Positions 17,083-24,793 of a stretch of 64,000 nt of DNA are shown here, piece by piece (positions within the stretch are counted from its first letter, which is position 1; every line of letters begins with the position of its first letter). The notes beneath the pieces were generated by a model. It made no database searches and was not told the DNA's origin. It was given only the letters and a program-made list of their open reading frames with translations. Source of the stretch: Denitrificimonas sp034006605 (lineage in GTDB: Bacteria; Pseudomonadota; Gammaproteobacteria; Pseudomonadales; Pseudomonadaceae); the NCBI GenBank assembly GCA_034006605.1, contig JAVESM010000001.1, forward strand, positions 256,343-320,342, written 5' to 3'. Position numbers and translations under genes: made by a program.

Positions 17083-18888
17083 ATGGCTGAATATAAAGCC
17101 CCCTTGCGTGATATCCGTTTTGTACGTGATGAATTGTTAGGTTACCCAGAACACTACGCAAACCTGCCTGGCTGTGAAGATGCAACGCCAGATATGGTCA
17201 GCGCGATCCTTGAAGAAGGTGCAAAGTTTTGTGAGAACGTTATTGCTCCACTGAACCGCGTTGGTGATACCGAAGGCTGCACATGGTCTGCTGAAGGTGT
17301 TAAGACACCCACTGGCTTTAAAGAAGCCTATAAGCAATATGTTGAAGGTGGCTGGCCAAGTCTTGCTCACGATGTTGAGCACGGCGGTCAAGGTCTGCCT
17401 GAATCACTGGGTATTTCAATCAGTGAAATGGTGGGTCAAGCCAACTGGTCATGGGGCATGTATCCAGGACTGTCGCACGGTGCGATGAACACCTTGCACG
17501 CCCACGGTACTGAAGAGCAGCAAGCCACCTACCTGAGCAAATTAGTATCAGGCGAGTGGACCGGCACCATGTGCTTAACAGAATCACATTGTGGTACTGA
17601 CTTGGGCATGTTGCGCACTAAAGCAGAGCCGCAAGCGGATGGTAGCTACGCAATCTCTGGTACCAAAATCTTTATTTCTGCTGGTGAGCATGACTTAGTC
17701 GACAACATTGTTCACATCGTGATTGCCCGTGTCGCGGGTGCTCCAGAAGGTACTAAAGGTATCTCACTGTTTATCGTACCTAAGTTCTTACCCAATGCTG
17801 AAGGCGGTATTGGTGAGCGTAATGCTGTTCAGTGCGGTTCGATTGAACACAAAATGGGTATCCACGGTAACGCTACTTGCGTGATCAACTTTGATGGCGC
17901 TAAAGGTTTCTTGATTGGCCCAGAAAACAAAGGTCTGAACTGCATGTTCACCTTTATGAACACTGCACGTATCGGTACTGCACTGCAAGGTTTAGCGCAC
18001 TCAGAAGTGGCTTTCCAAGGCGGTATTGAATATGCTCGTGACCGCTTACAAATGCGTTCACTGACCGGCCCAAAAGCGCCTGACAAAGCAGCCGACCCCA
18101 TCATCGTGCATCCAGATGTACGTCGTATGCTATTAACGATGAAAGCCTTTACCGAAGGTAACCGTGCCATGCTGTACTACGCAGCACAGCAAGTTGACGT
18201 AATGCAACGCAGCAAAGACGAAGAAGAGCGCAAAGCTGCCGATGGCATGCTGGCCTTCTTAACGCCAATTGCTAAAGCCTTTATGACCGAAGTTGGTTTT
18301 GAATCAGCCAACCACGGCGTACAAATTTATGGCGGTCACGGTTACATCGCAGAATGGGGCATGGAGCAAAACGTTCGCGACAGCCGTATTTCTTGCTTGT
18401 ACGAAGGGACTACCGGTATTCAAGCACTGGACTTGTTAGGTCGTAAAATTCTTATGACTCAAGGCGAAGCACTCAAAGGCTTCACCAAAATCGTACACAA
18501 GTTCTGCAAAACCAACGAAAGTAACGATGCCATTCAAGAGTTCGTTAAGCCACTGGCAGAGCTGAACAAAGAGTGGGGCGATATCACGATGAAAGTGGGT
18601 ATGGCCGCCATGAAAAATCGTGAAGAAGTCGGTGCAGCCTCGGTTGATTACCTGATGTACTGCGGCTATGCCTGCTTGGCTTACTTCTGGGCAGATATAG
18701 CACGCGTCGCGGCTGAAAAACTGGCGGCAGGTACTGATGAAGAGGCGTTCTACACAGCGAAACTGCAAACTGCACGTTTCTACTTTGCACGCATCCTGCC
18801 ACGCACTCGTACACACGTAGTGACCATGTTGTCAGGTGCTGACAACTTAATGGATATGGCTGCAGAAGATTTTGCATTGAGTTACTAA
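17083..18888 (+). CDS. Acyl-CoA dehydrogenase, long form (FadE-like)
   Basis: FAD enzyme of fatty-acid beta-oxidation, 601 residues, of the ~600-residue class (with a C-terminal extension) represented in P. aeruginosa by the PA0506-PA0508 group and related to DmdC. It has an N-terminal helical domain, the flavin/substrate loop MCLTESHCGTDLGMLRTKAE, the beta-domain stretch ISGTKIFISAGEHD, and the late motif GYIAEWGMEQNVRDSRISCLYEGTTGIQALDLLGRK, which contains the catalytic-base region YEGT. An upstream PsrA-type site fits control by long-chain fatty acids. A close paralogue follows; a strong terminator between them makes this a separate unit. Substrate chain length cannot be told from sequence. 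Confidence 0.92.
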   Translation: MAEYKAPLRDIRFVRDELLGYPEHYANLPGCEDATPDMVSAILEEGAKFCENVIAPLNRVGDTEGCTWSAEGVKTPTGFKEAYKQYVEGGWPSLAHDVEHGGQGLPESLGISISEMVGQANWSWGMYPGLSHGAMNTLHAHGTEEQQATYLSKLVSGEWTGTMCLTESHCGTDLGMLRTKAEPQADGSYAISGTKIFISAGEHDLVDNIVHIVIARVAGAPEGTKGISLFIVPKFLPNAEGGIGERNAVQCGSIEHKMGIHGNATCVINFDGAKGFLIGPENKGLNCMFTFMNTARIGTALQGLAHSEVAFQGGIEYARDRLQMRSLTGPKAPDKAADPIIVHPDVRRMLLTMKAFTEGNRAMLYYAAQQVDVMQRSKDEEERKAADGMLAFLTPIAKAFMTEVGFESANHGVQIYGGHGYIAEWGMEQNVRDSRISCLYEGTTGIQALDLLGRKILMTQGEALKGFTKIVHKFCKTNESNDAIQEFVKPLAELNKEWGDITMKVGMAAMKNREEVGAASVDYLMYCGYACLAYFWADIARVAAEKLAAGTDEEAFYTAKLQTARFYFARILPRTRTHVVTMLSGADNLMDMAAEDFALSY

Positions 18889-18918
18889 GCACCATCTATT
18901 ATTGATGCTGTAAAGAGA

Positions 18919-18973
18919 CCCGCTGCGTGAAACAGTCTATATATTAGACTCACTTCATTCAGCGGGTTTTTTA
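18919..18973 (+). terminator. Intrinsic terminator after the first acyl-CoA dehydrogenase
   Basis: Long two-part hairpin: outer stem CCCGCTG (18919-18925) with CAGCGGG (18960-18966), inner stem AGTCTA with TAGACT, then a run of six T. It separates the two tandem acyl-CoA dehydrogenase genes transcriptionally. Confidence 0.88.
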
Positions 18974-19023
18974 TCTCTAAAAACAAAACTAAATAGTCAC
19001 AAAAAGAACTTATTGGTTTTAAA

Positions 19024-19081
19024 AGTTTATAATGTAAACTCAAAAACCTAAACATTGCCTTACGTTGTGTCACGACACAAC
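19024..19081. promoter_or_regulatory. Promoter region of the second acyl-CoA dehydrogenase, with two palindromes
   Basis: TATAAT-like bases at about 19028-19033 lie inside an inverted repeat AGTTTA-N5-TAAACT (19024-19040). A second, perfect 8-bp inverted repeat GTTGTGTC-AC-GACACAAC sits at 19064-19081 in the leader. Both look like operators for dimeric repressors, but neither matches the PsrA pattern of the first gene, so the paralogues are probably regulated differently. Confidence 0.4.
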
Positions 19082-19114
19082 TGAACTTGCGCGAATAATA
19101 CAGAGGAATGCCAC

Positions 19115-20893
19115 ATGGCCGACTACAAAGCACCTTTACGTGATATGAGCTTTGTGCTCAACGAAGTGTTCGAAGCAGGTAAGCTTTGGGCACAGCTACC
19201 CGCCTTAGCAGAGGCCGTTGATGATGAAACTGCAGCAGCTATTTTAGAGGAAGCTGGAAAAGTGGCTGCAGGCTCAATCGCGCCGACGAACCGCAGTGGC
19301 GACGAAGAAGGTTGCAGCTGGAGTGATGGCGCAGTCACAACACCTCAAGGCTTTATTGAAGCTTATAAGACCTATGCGGAAGGCGGCTGGGTAGGCGTCG
19401 GTGGTGATCCTCAGTTTGGCGGCATGGGTATGCCGAAAATGATCACGGCGCAAATTGAAGAGATGATCAACTCAGCGAATTTATCGTTTGGCTTATACCC
19501 AATGTTGACTGCTGGCGCTTGCTTGTCTATTCATGCGCACGCCAGCGAAGAACTTAGAGAAAAATATCTACCGAATATGTATGGCGGTACGTGGGCGGGA
19601 TCCATGTGCCTAACCGAACCCCATGCAGGAACTGACTTGGGTATCATTCGTACCAAAGCAGAACCACAGGCTGACGGCAGCTACAAAGTAACCGGAACAA
19701 AAATATTTATTACCGGCGGGGAACATGATTTAACCGAAAACATCATCCACCTAGTACTGGCCAAACTGCCTGACGCACCTGCTGGCGCCAAAGGTATTTC
19801 ACTGTTTCTAGTCCCTAAAGTTATGGTCAATGATGATGGATCACTGGGTGCGCACAACAGCCTGTCATGTGGCTCTATTGAACATAAAATGGGTATTAAA
19901 GGTTCAGCCACTTGCGTGATGAACTTTGATAACGCCACCGGTTACATCATTGATGCACCAAACAAAGGCTTGGCAGCAATGTTCACCATGATGAACTACG
20001 AGCGTCTTGGCGTTGGTATTCAAGGTTTATCATTGGGTGAACGCTCCTACCAAAGCGCGATTGAATACGCTAAAGACCGTATTCAAAGTCGGGCGCCAAC
20101 CGGCCCTGTCGCTCAAGACAAACAAGCAGATCCAATCATTGTGCACCCCGATGTGCGCCGCATGTTGCTGACCATGAAAGCCCTCAATGAAGGCGGTCGT
20201 GCGTTTTCCAGCTATGTTGCGATGCAACTGGATGTAGCTAAGTACAGCGAAGAAGCCGACACCAGAAAACGTGCAGAAGAACTGGTCGCACTATTAACGC
20301 CAATTGCTAAAGCCTTCTTAACCGATATGGGTTTAGAGTCGACCGTACATGGCCAGCAAATTTTTGGTGGCCATGGCTATATTCGCGAATGGGGTCAAGA
20401 ACAACTGATTCGCGACTGCCGCATCACACAAATTTACGAAGGTACCAATGGCATCCAGTCTCTGGACTTGGCCGGACGTAAAATTGTCGGTAATGGCGGC
20501 GCGTTCTATCAGCACTTCTCTAATGAGGTGAAAGCTTTCATTTCATCAGCGGATAGCACATTAGCTGAATTCACCACGCCCCTCAAAGCAGCGATTGAAA
20601 ACCTTGATGATTTAACTGCTTGGTTATTGGCTGAAGCGAAAAACAATCCAAATGAGATTGGCGCTGCATCGGTTGAATATCTGCAAGTGTTTGGTTACAC
20701 CGCTTATGCCTATATGTGGGCATTAATGGCACGTGCCGCACAAGGTAAAGAGCAAGAAGATGATTTCTATGCCAGCAAAATGGGTACAGCACGCTTCTTC
20801 TTTGCCCGCTTATTACCGCGTACCCAATCACTAAGCAGCTCGGTTAAAGCAGGTAGTGAGTCTTTATACCTGTTGGATGCAACTCAGTTCTAG
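19115..20893 (+). CDS. Acyl-CoA dehydrogenase, long form, tandem paralogue
   Basis: Second ~600-residue FAD acyl-CoA dehydrogenase (592 residues), clearly homologous to the preceding gene along its whole length (MADYKAPLRDMSFVLNEVFE at the start; MCLTEPHAGTDLGIIRTKAEPQADGSY; GYIREWGQEQLIRDCRITQIYEGTNGIQSLDLAGRK near residue 420). The catalytic YEGT region is intact. AGAGGAATGCCAC precedes the ATG. It has its own promoter region and is followed by a regulatory RNA gene. Two copies probably divide acyl chain length or growth condition between them; which does what is not visible in the sequence. Confidence 0.92.
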   Translation: MADYKAPLRDMSFVLNEVFEAGKLWAQLPALAEAVDDETAAAILEEAGKVAAGSIAPTNRSGDEEGCSWSDGAVTTPQGFIEAYKTYAEGGWVGVGGDPQFGGMGMPKMITAQIEEMINSANLSFGLYPMLTAGACLSIHAHASEELREKYLPNMYGGTWAGSMCLTEPHAGTDLGIIRTKAEPQADGSYKVTGTKIFITGGEHDLTENIIHLVLAKLPDAPAGAKGISLFLVPKVMVNDDGSLGAHNSLSCGSIEHKMGIKGSATCVMNFDNATGYIIDAPNKGLAAMFTMMNYERLGVGIQGLSLGERSYQSAIEYAKDRIQSRAPTGPVAQDKQADPIIVHPDVRRMLLTMKALNEGGRAFSSYVAMQLDVAKYSEEADTRKRAEELVALLTPIAKAFLTDMGLESTVHGQQIFGGHGYIREWGQEQLIRDCRITQIYEGTNGIQSLDLAGRKIVGNGGAFYQHFSNEVKAFISSADSTLAEFTTPLKAAIENLDDLTAWLLAEAKNNPNEIGAASVEYLQVFGYTAYAYMWALMARAAQGKEQEDDFYASKMGTARFFFARLLPRTQSLSSSVKAGSESLYLLDATQF

Positions 20894-20929
20894 CCCGTAA
20901 CACAATTTGACTGATCCGGAACTGCGCAG

Positions 20930-20947
20930 TGTAAGCATTTGCTTACA
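20930..20947. promoter_or_regulatory. GacA upstream activating sequence (UAS)
   Basis: TGTAAGCATTTGCTTACA is an exact match to the TGTAAG-N6-CTTACA element through which phosphorylated GacA activates the rsmX/rsmY/rsmZ RNAs in Pseudomonas. It is the core of a longer 14-bp inverted repeat (20923-20954). Its centre lies about 65 bp upstream of the predicted RNA start, a normal activator position. Confidence 0.88.
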
Positions 20948-21003
20948 CTGCGCAAGGTCATTTGTCCGCTGCGTGACTTCCATCACATGCGTAGAATCGC
21001 CAC

Positions 21004-21117
21004 TAAGGATTTACAAAGGACTGTACTTAATCATGAAGGATCAATGATTAGCGCCAAGCTGGCACATAACAAGGATGTCAGGAGACAGTCTGCAAACCCC
21101 GCTCACGCGGGGTTTTT
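21004..21117 (+). ncRNA. Rsm-family regulatory RNA (RsmX/Y/Z type)
   Basis: Predicted small RNA of about 114 nt that would sequester the translational repressor RsmA/CsrA. Support: a perfect GacA UAS upstream; a -10 TAGAAT at 20992-20997; five GGA motifs (21007, 21018, 21038, 21073, 21081); two of them shown in hairpin loops as RsmA prefers, namely a 7-bp stem TAATCAT/ATGATTA with GAAGGATCA in the loop (21028-21050) and TGTC-AGGA-GACA (21076-21087); and an intrinsic terminator (AAACCCCGC at 21094-21102 with GCGGGGTTT at 21107-21115, then T). The 5' end is estimated from the -10 box. Which of rsmX, rsmY or rsmZ it corresponds to cannot be decided from the sequence. Confidence 0.85.
21094..21117 (+). 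terminator. Intrinsic terminator of the Rsm RNA
   Basis: A 9-bp stem AAACCCCGC/GCGGGGTTT with a 4-base loop and a short T tail ends the RNA just before the convergent msrA stop codon. Confidence 0.88.
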
Positions 21118-21135
21118 AATTTCTAGCACACTGAT

Positions 21136-21771
21136 CTAGTACACCACACCTGTTCCCTGTAGGCCGCAATAGCCATTGGGATGCTGCACTAAATACTGTT
21201 GATGCATCGCCTCTGCATAATAAAACACTGGCGCCAAACTCATTTCTGTTGTGATTTCAGCGCCGCCTACCGCGTTCAAACATGCTTGATAGTGCATACA
21301 GCTCGCTTGCGCTTCCTCTAGCTGTTGCTGATTCATACAGTAAATAGCTGAGCGATACTGGCTACCAACATCATTGCCCTGGCGCAGTCCCTGAGTTGGA
21401 TCATGCGCCTGCCAAAACACTTGTAGCAACTCAGCAAAGCTCACTTGTGCAGGATCAAACACCACCAACACAGCTTCCGTATGCCCCGTTAAACCGCTGC
21501 ACACGTCTTGGTAATTTGGATTCTCTGTTTGCCCTCCGGCATAACCCACCGCGGTAACATATACGCCTGACTGCTGCCAGAAACACCGCTCCGCGCCCCA
21601 AAAGCAGCCCATTGCAAAGAACACATATTGATAGTTTGCAGGGAAGGGTGGATACATCCTGTGCTGCGACAAGCGATGCAAAGCCACTACAGACCCGCCA
21701 TCTGAGTCATCTGCGACGACAAACTGACTGTTCTCTATCAAAGAATTATGCATGTAGCAGCCCTCGTTCAT
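21136..21771 (-). CDS. msrA: Peptide methionine sulfoxide reductase MsrA
   Basis: Repairs oxidised proteins by reducing methionine S-sulfoxide. The 211 residues contain the catalytic GCFWGAE motif (Cys56), the core VGYAGG, and the resolving-cysteine region near the C-terminus (HPNGYCGLQGTG). The N-terminal extension of about 45 residues (IENSQFVVADDSDGGSVVALHRLSQHRMYPPFP) is typical of the long proteobacterial form. A second ATG six codons in (21753) is an alternative start. The gene is monocistronic and converges with the Rsm RNA. Confidence 0.95.
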   Translation of the reverse strand: MNEGCYMHNSLIENSQFVVADDSDGGSVVALHRLSQHRMYPPFPANYQYVFFAMGCFWGAERCFWQQSGVYVTAVGYAGGQTENPNYQDVCSGLTGHTEAVLVVFDPAQVSFAELLQVFWQAHDPTQGLRQGNDVGSQYRSAIYCMNQQQLEEAQASCMHYQACLNAVGGAEITTEMSLAPVFYYAEAMHQQYLVQHPNGYCGLQGTGVVY

Positions 21772-21927
21772 ATGCTTAAAAATAGTCTATGCACTAAACT
21801 AACATTTTCAGTAACCACCCGTGTGCAGTTGATACGAATCAAGCCAACAGCACGGCTTATTTGTTGCATCGTGCCTTTTGTTCACAAATTTGCGACAATA
21901 GCCTATTAATTTCCAATGGACGCTAAT

Positions 21928-22995
21928 ATGACTGCTCTGAAAAATGATCGTTTTCTCCGCGCCCTGCTCAAACAGCCGGTAGATGTGACGCCTGTATGGA
22001 TGATGCGTCAAGCAGGCCGTTATTTACCGGAGTATAGAGCCAGCCGTGCGCGTGCAGGTGGCTTTATGGATTTATGCATGAACCCTGAAATAGCATGCGA
22101 AGTCACAATGCAACCGCTGGATCGCTATCCATTGGATGCTGCGATTCTTTTTTCAGATATCTTAACCATCCCCGATGCTATGGGCTTAGGTTTATATTTT
22201 GAAACAGGCGAAGGCCCGCGTTTCAAAAAAGTTGTAGATACCACTGAAGCAATCGAAGCGCTACCAATTCCTGATCCAGAAAAAGATCTCGGTTATGTAA
22301 TGGATGCGGTACGTACCATTCGCCGTGAACTGAATGGTCGCGTACCCTTAATTGGTTTTTCTGGCAGTCCTTGGACTTTAGCAACTTACATGGTCGAAGG
22401 CGGCTCATCGAAAGATTTCCGCAAAAGTAAGGCGCTGCTCTACGATAACCCGCAAGCCATGCACATGTTGCTGGATAAACTGGCACAATCGGTGACCAGC
22501 TATCTGAATGCACAAATTCTTGCAGGAGCACAAGCGATACAGATTTTTGATAGCTGGGGCGGTAGTTTATCGTCAGCGGCTTACCAAGAATTCTCATTGG
22601 CTTACATGCAAAAAATTGTTAATGGGTTAATTCGTGAAAACGAAGGTCGTCGCGTACCGGTGATTTTATTCACTAAAGGTGGTGGGCTGTGGCTTGAGTC
22701 CATGGCTGACACAGGTGCTGAAGCGCTAGGCTTAGACTGGACCTGTGATATCGGTACGGCTCGTCAACGTGTTGGTCACAAAGTAGCCCTGCAAGGCAAT
22801 ATGGATCCAACCGTGCTGTACGCCAACCCTGCTGCAATTGAAACTGAAGTCGGTCGTATTTTACAAAGTTACGGCTCGGGCTCCGGCCATATCTTTAACT
22901 TAGGTCACGGTATTACCCCAGAAGTGAAACCAGAAAATGCGGGTGCATTTATCAATGCGGTGCATGACTTGTCTGCTAAGTATCATCAAGGCTGA
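21928..22995 (+). CDS. hemE: Uroporphyrinogen decarboxylase
   Basis: Cytoplasmic heme-pathway enzyme that converts uroporphyrinogen III to coproporphyrinogen III. From the ATG at 21928 it is 355 residues, with the two family signatures PVWMMRQAGRYLPEYR and GFSGSPWTLATYMVEGG, plus FDSWGG and the late GHGITPEVKPEN. The ATG at 21916 is in frame but lacks a ribosome site, while 21928 has GGA about eight bases ahead and gives the canonical start MTALKNDRFLRALLKQP. It is a single-gene unit ended by a strong terminator. Confidence 0.97.
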   Translation: MTALKNDRFLRALLKQPVDVTPVWMMRQAGRYLPEYRASRARAGGFMDLCMNPEIACEVTMQPLDRYPLDAAILFSDILTIPDAMGLGLYFETGEGPRFKKVVDTTEAIEALPIPDPEKDLGYVMDAVRTIRRELNGRVPLIGFSGSPWTLATYMVEGGSSKDFRKSKALLYDNPQAMHMLLDKLAQSVTSYLNAQILAGAQAIQIFDSWGGSLSSAAYQEFSLAYMQKIVNGLIRENEGRRVPVILFTKGGGLWLESMADTGAEALGLDWTCDIGTARQRVGHKVALQGNMDPTVLYANPAAIETEVGRILQSYGSGSGHIFNLGHGITPEVKPENAGAFINAVHDLSAKYHQG

Positions 22996-23007
22996 TTTGT
23001 GTCTCAT

Positions 23008-23036
23008 AAAAAAGGCCGCTTAAAGCGGCCTTTTTT
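23008..23036. terminator. Bidirectional intrinsic terminator after hemE
   Basis: GGCCGCT (23014-23020) and AGCGGCC (23024-23030) flanked by an A-run and a T-run, so it can end both hemE and the convergent gene at 23048-23797. Confidence 0.92.
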
Positions 23037-23047
23037 AATTCTTTACA

Positions 23048-23797
23048 TTAAGGATAACCGGTTTCGCTTGGATCAATAATGACCTCACGCACTCGCAAGC
23101 CACTGCTATAAGCAGATTCATTAGAAAAAACAATTTTACCTTGTCCTTTGTATAAATGATAAATGCGTACTGTATCACTGCCTTTAAAGTTAAAAGGTAT
23201 GAAAGCTTTACCAGTAATATGATTACGAGTGGAGGTTGGTGGGCCGGCAAGATCATTAACCTCTGCTTGGCTCATACCCGCATGTATCTTACTAATAGAT
23301 ATATACTGATTTTGCGATCGTACAGAATCCTGAACTACCGGTCGTGTTACTTGTGCCGAATGGGTATTACGCACATCAGCTAATGAAACTTGTCCTGCCG
23401 TGTATTGTGCAGCGTTTGTTTTTTCGAGTTTCTTTAAAGACTTTTTTGTATGCTTTGCAACTTTAGATTGCGTGGCGGTATTAGCAACATGCGCTAAAAC
23501 ATCATAATAACGTGAGTTACCCGAGCTACCTAAAGCAATGGCAGCCCATGCCATAGCGTCAGCTTCGAGCCGCCCACCTTTCTGATAGTCTTGAATAAGA
23601 CGCTCAGCCAATACATCCAAAACCTCTGTTTCAGAAAACCTACTTTTTTGAATGCTGCGTGCAACATCCCGAACTGAAGAGGGGCCGCCATTAGCAATAC
23701 GATCAATATAATGCTGTCCTACTTCAGAGGTGGCACTCGCCAAGCTACTTAATAGCAAAACAGATCCACTTAGAATCACTGAAAAAAAGAATTTCAT
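23048..23797 (-). CDS. Exported hypothetical protein with a BamE/SmpA-like C-terminus
   Basis: Protein of 249 residues with a signal peptide (1-22, ending LASA). Residues about 30-130 are helical and Ala/Lys-rich and look like a short alpha-repeat. Residues about 168-249 (ISKIHAGMSQAEVNDLAGPPTSTRNHITGKAFIPF..YHLYKGQGKIVFS) resemble the BamE/SmpA-type fold: a G-M-S/T-..EV..L.G.P motif followed by a strand that reports on a small-molecule or protein partner. No lipobox is seen, so it is predicted to be a soluble periplasmic protein. I do not recognise a named family for the full length. It stands alone on the minus strand. Confidence 0.6.
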   Translation of the reverse strand: MKFFFSVILSGSVLLLSSLASATSEVGQHYIDRIANGGPSSVRDVARSIQKSRFSETEVLDVLAERLIQDYQKGGRLEADAMAWAAIALGSSGNSRYYDVLAHVANTATQSKVAKHTKKSLKKLEKTNAAQYTAGQVSLADVRNTHSAQVTRPVVQDSVRSQNQYISISKIHAGMSQAEVNDLAGPPTSTRNHITGKAFIPFNFKGSDTVRIYHLYKGQGKIVFSNESAYSSGLRVREVIIDPSETGYP

Positions 23798-23912
23798 TGC
23801 ACTTCATCCCTGTTATTAATAAAAATCAAATGTTTGCTAATATCACTGAAAGTACTGCCTCTATCGCCTGACGTATACAGGCGCTACAACAACAACTTAC
23901 CCGTAGTTAGCA

Positions 23913-24245
23913 TTACAAATCACGTATAACTTTTAACAACGAATTTTGTTCAACAATACTAAGCTTATTGGCATACGACGGCATCGATCTTGGCCCTTTC
24001 TCTAAAGCATCCAAGATGTCGGAGTCCAGCGTTTCTGCTTGCCACTTTGGGTCAGTCAAATCTTGCGCAGAAGTAAACCAGCCACGCAAAGTATTGGCAC
24101 GGCCTTCTTTACCGTGACACTTGGCGCAGTGTTTGCTGTACAAAGCGGGGCCATCAGGCACAAGACTCTCAGTTTTTTGCGCCTGCCCAGCATATGGAAA
24201 TGCTAGGGCAGCAGCAGACAAAAAAAGCTTAACGTACTTTTGCAT
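23913..24245 (-). CDS. Small periplasmic c-type cytochrome
   Basis: Monoheme class I cytochrome c of about 110 residues. It has a signal peptide (about 1-22), the heme site CAKCH (Cys40, Cys43, His44 from this start), and a likely axial methionine in SMPSYANKLS (Met88). The spacing between heme site and methionine is typical of short electron-transfer cytochromes; the partner is unknown. I chose the ATG at 24245, which has AAGG ahead of it; a GTG two codons upstream is in frame. It overlaps the end of the preceding minus-strand gene, so the two are probably co-transcribed. Confidence 0.8.
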   Translation of the reverse strand: MQKYVKLFLSAAALAFPYAGQAQKTESLVPDGPALYSKHCAKCHGKEGRANTLRGWFTSAQDLTDPKWQAETLDSDILDALEKGPRSMPSYANKLSIVEQNSLLKVIRDL

Positions 24246-24663
24246 AGTCACCTTTTAACGCAACACCCGCCATAATCCCGCCGGCATGGCACTCATAATC
24301 TTTAGTGCTCTTATATTCTTTGCGATTATAGTTACTGCTTAGATTAACCACTGCGTTGGCACCCGCGGCTTTCGCTGAGTTCTGTAAATGAATTAATGCC
24401 GACTGCAACACCCAACGGCACGCCACTTCATCACTTTTACCAAAAGCATTGGTTTTTTTACTGGTGGTAACACCTTTACTGATAATTTTAGCCCCCGCTG
24501 GAGTGCTACCTAAATAAAACTTCACGCTACCGTCTAAGCGACCGGCATTCGTGGCTTCCTGTACCACCTCATTAAAAGGTAAAAAATGCGTAGTATCACG
24601 GGCCTGTGCCAATGCAGGGATAAGCGCAGAACACGCCAGCACAACAAGTAAGTTCTTTTTCAT
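24229..24663 (-). CDS. Exported conserved protein (annotated excinuclease-like in pseudomonads)
   Basis: Protein of 144 residues with a signal peptide (1-21, ending LAQA) and a compact domain (GSVKFYLGSTPAGAKIISKGVTTSKKTNAFGKSDEVACRWVLQSALIHLQNSAKAAGANAVVNLSSNYN) containing two cysteines that could form a disulfide. Similar Pseudomonas proteins are often labelled excinuclease ATPase subunit, but nothing here supports that: there is no Walker motif and it is exported. The AAGANAVVNL pattern recalls the YbjQ/heavy-metal-binding type fold. Upstream partner of the cytochrome gene; function unknown. Confidence 0.7.
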   Translation of the reverse strand: MKKNLLVVLACSALIPALAQARDTTHFLPFNEVVQEATNAGRLDGSVKFYLGSTPAGAKIISKGVTTSKKTNAFGKSDEVACRWVLQSALIHLQNSAKAAGANAVVNLSSNYNRKEYKSTKDYECHAGGIMAGVALKGDYAKVR

Positions 24664-24793
24664 GATTTATTATCCTAGCGAAAATGTTACGGGTTAGAGT
24701 GATTGGGTGAAGCTTAACTCAGAACTGATATCACGCTCTAAATGAGCAATCTAGCAATTATAAGTGCGCTGGCAAGAGCAAGGTTTTCCATGA

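Noticed and set aside
20939..21139. Open frame of 66 codons on the plus strand
   Set aside because: It starts inside the GacA site and runs through the small RNA and its terminator; the RNA explains the region better.
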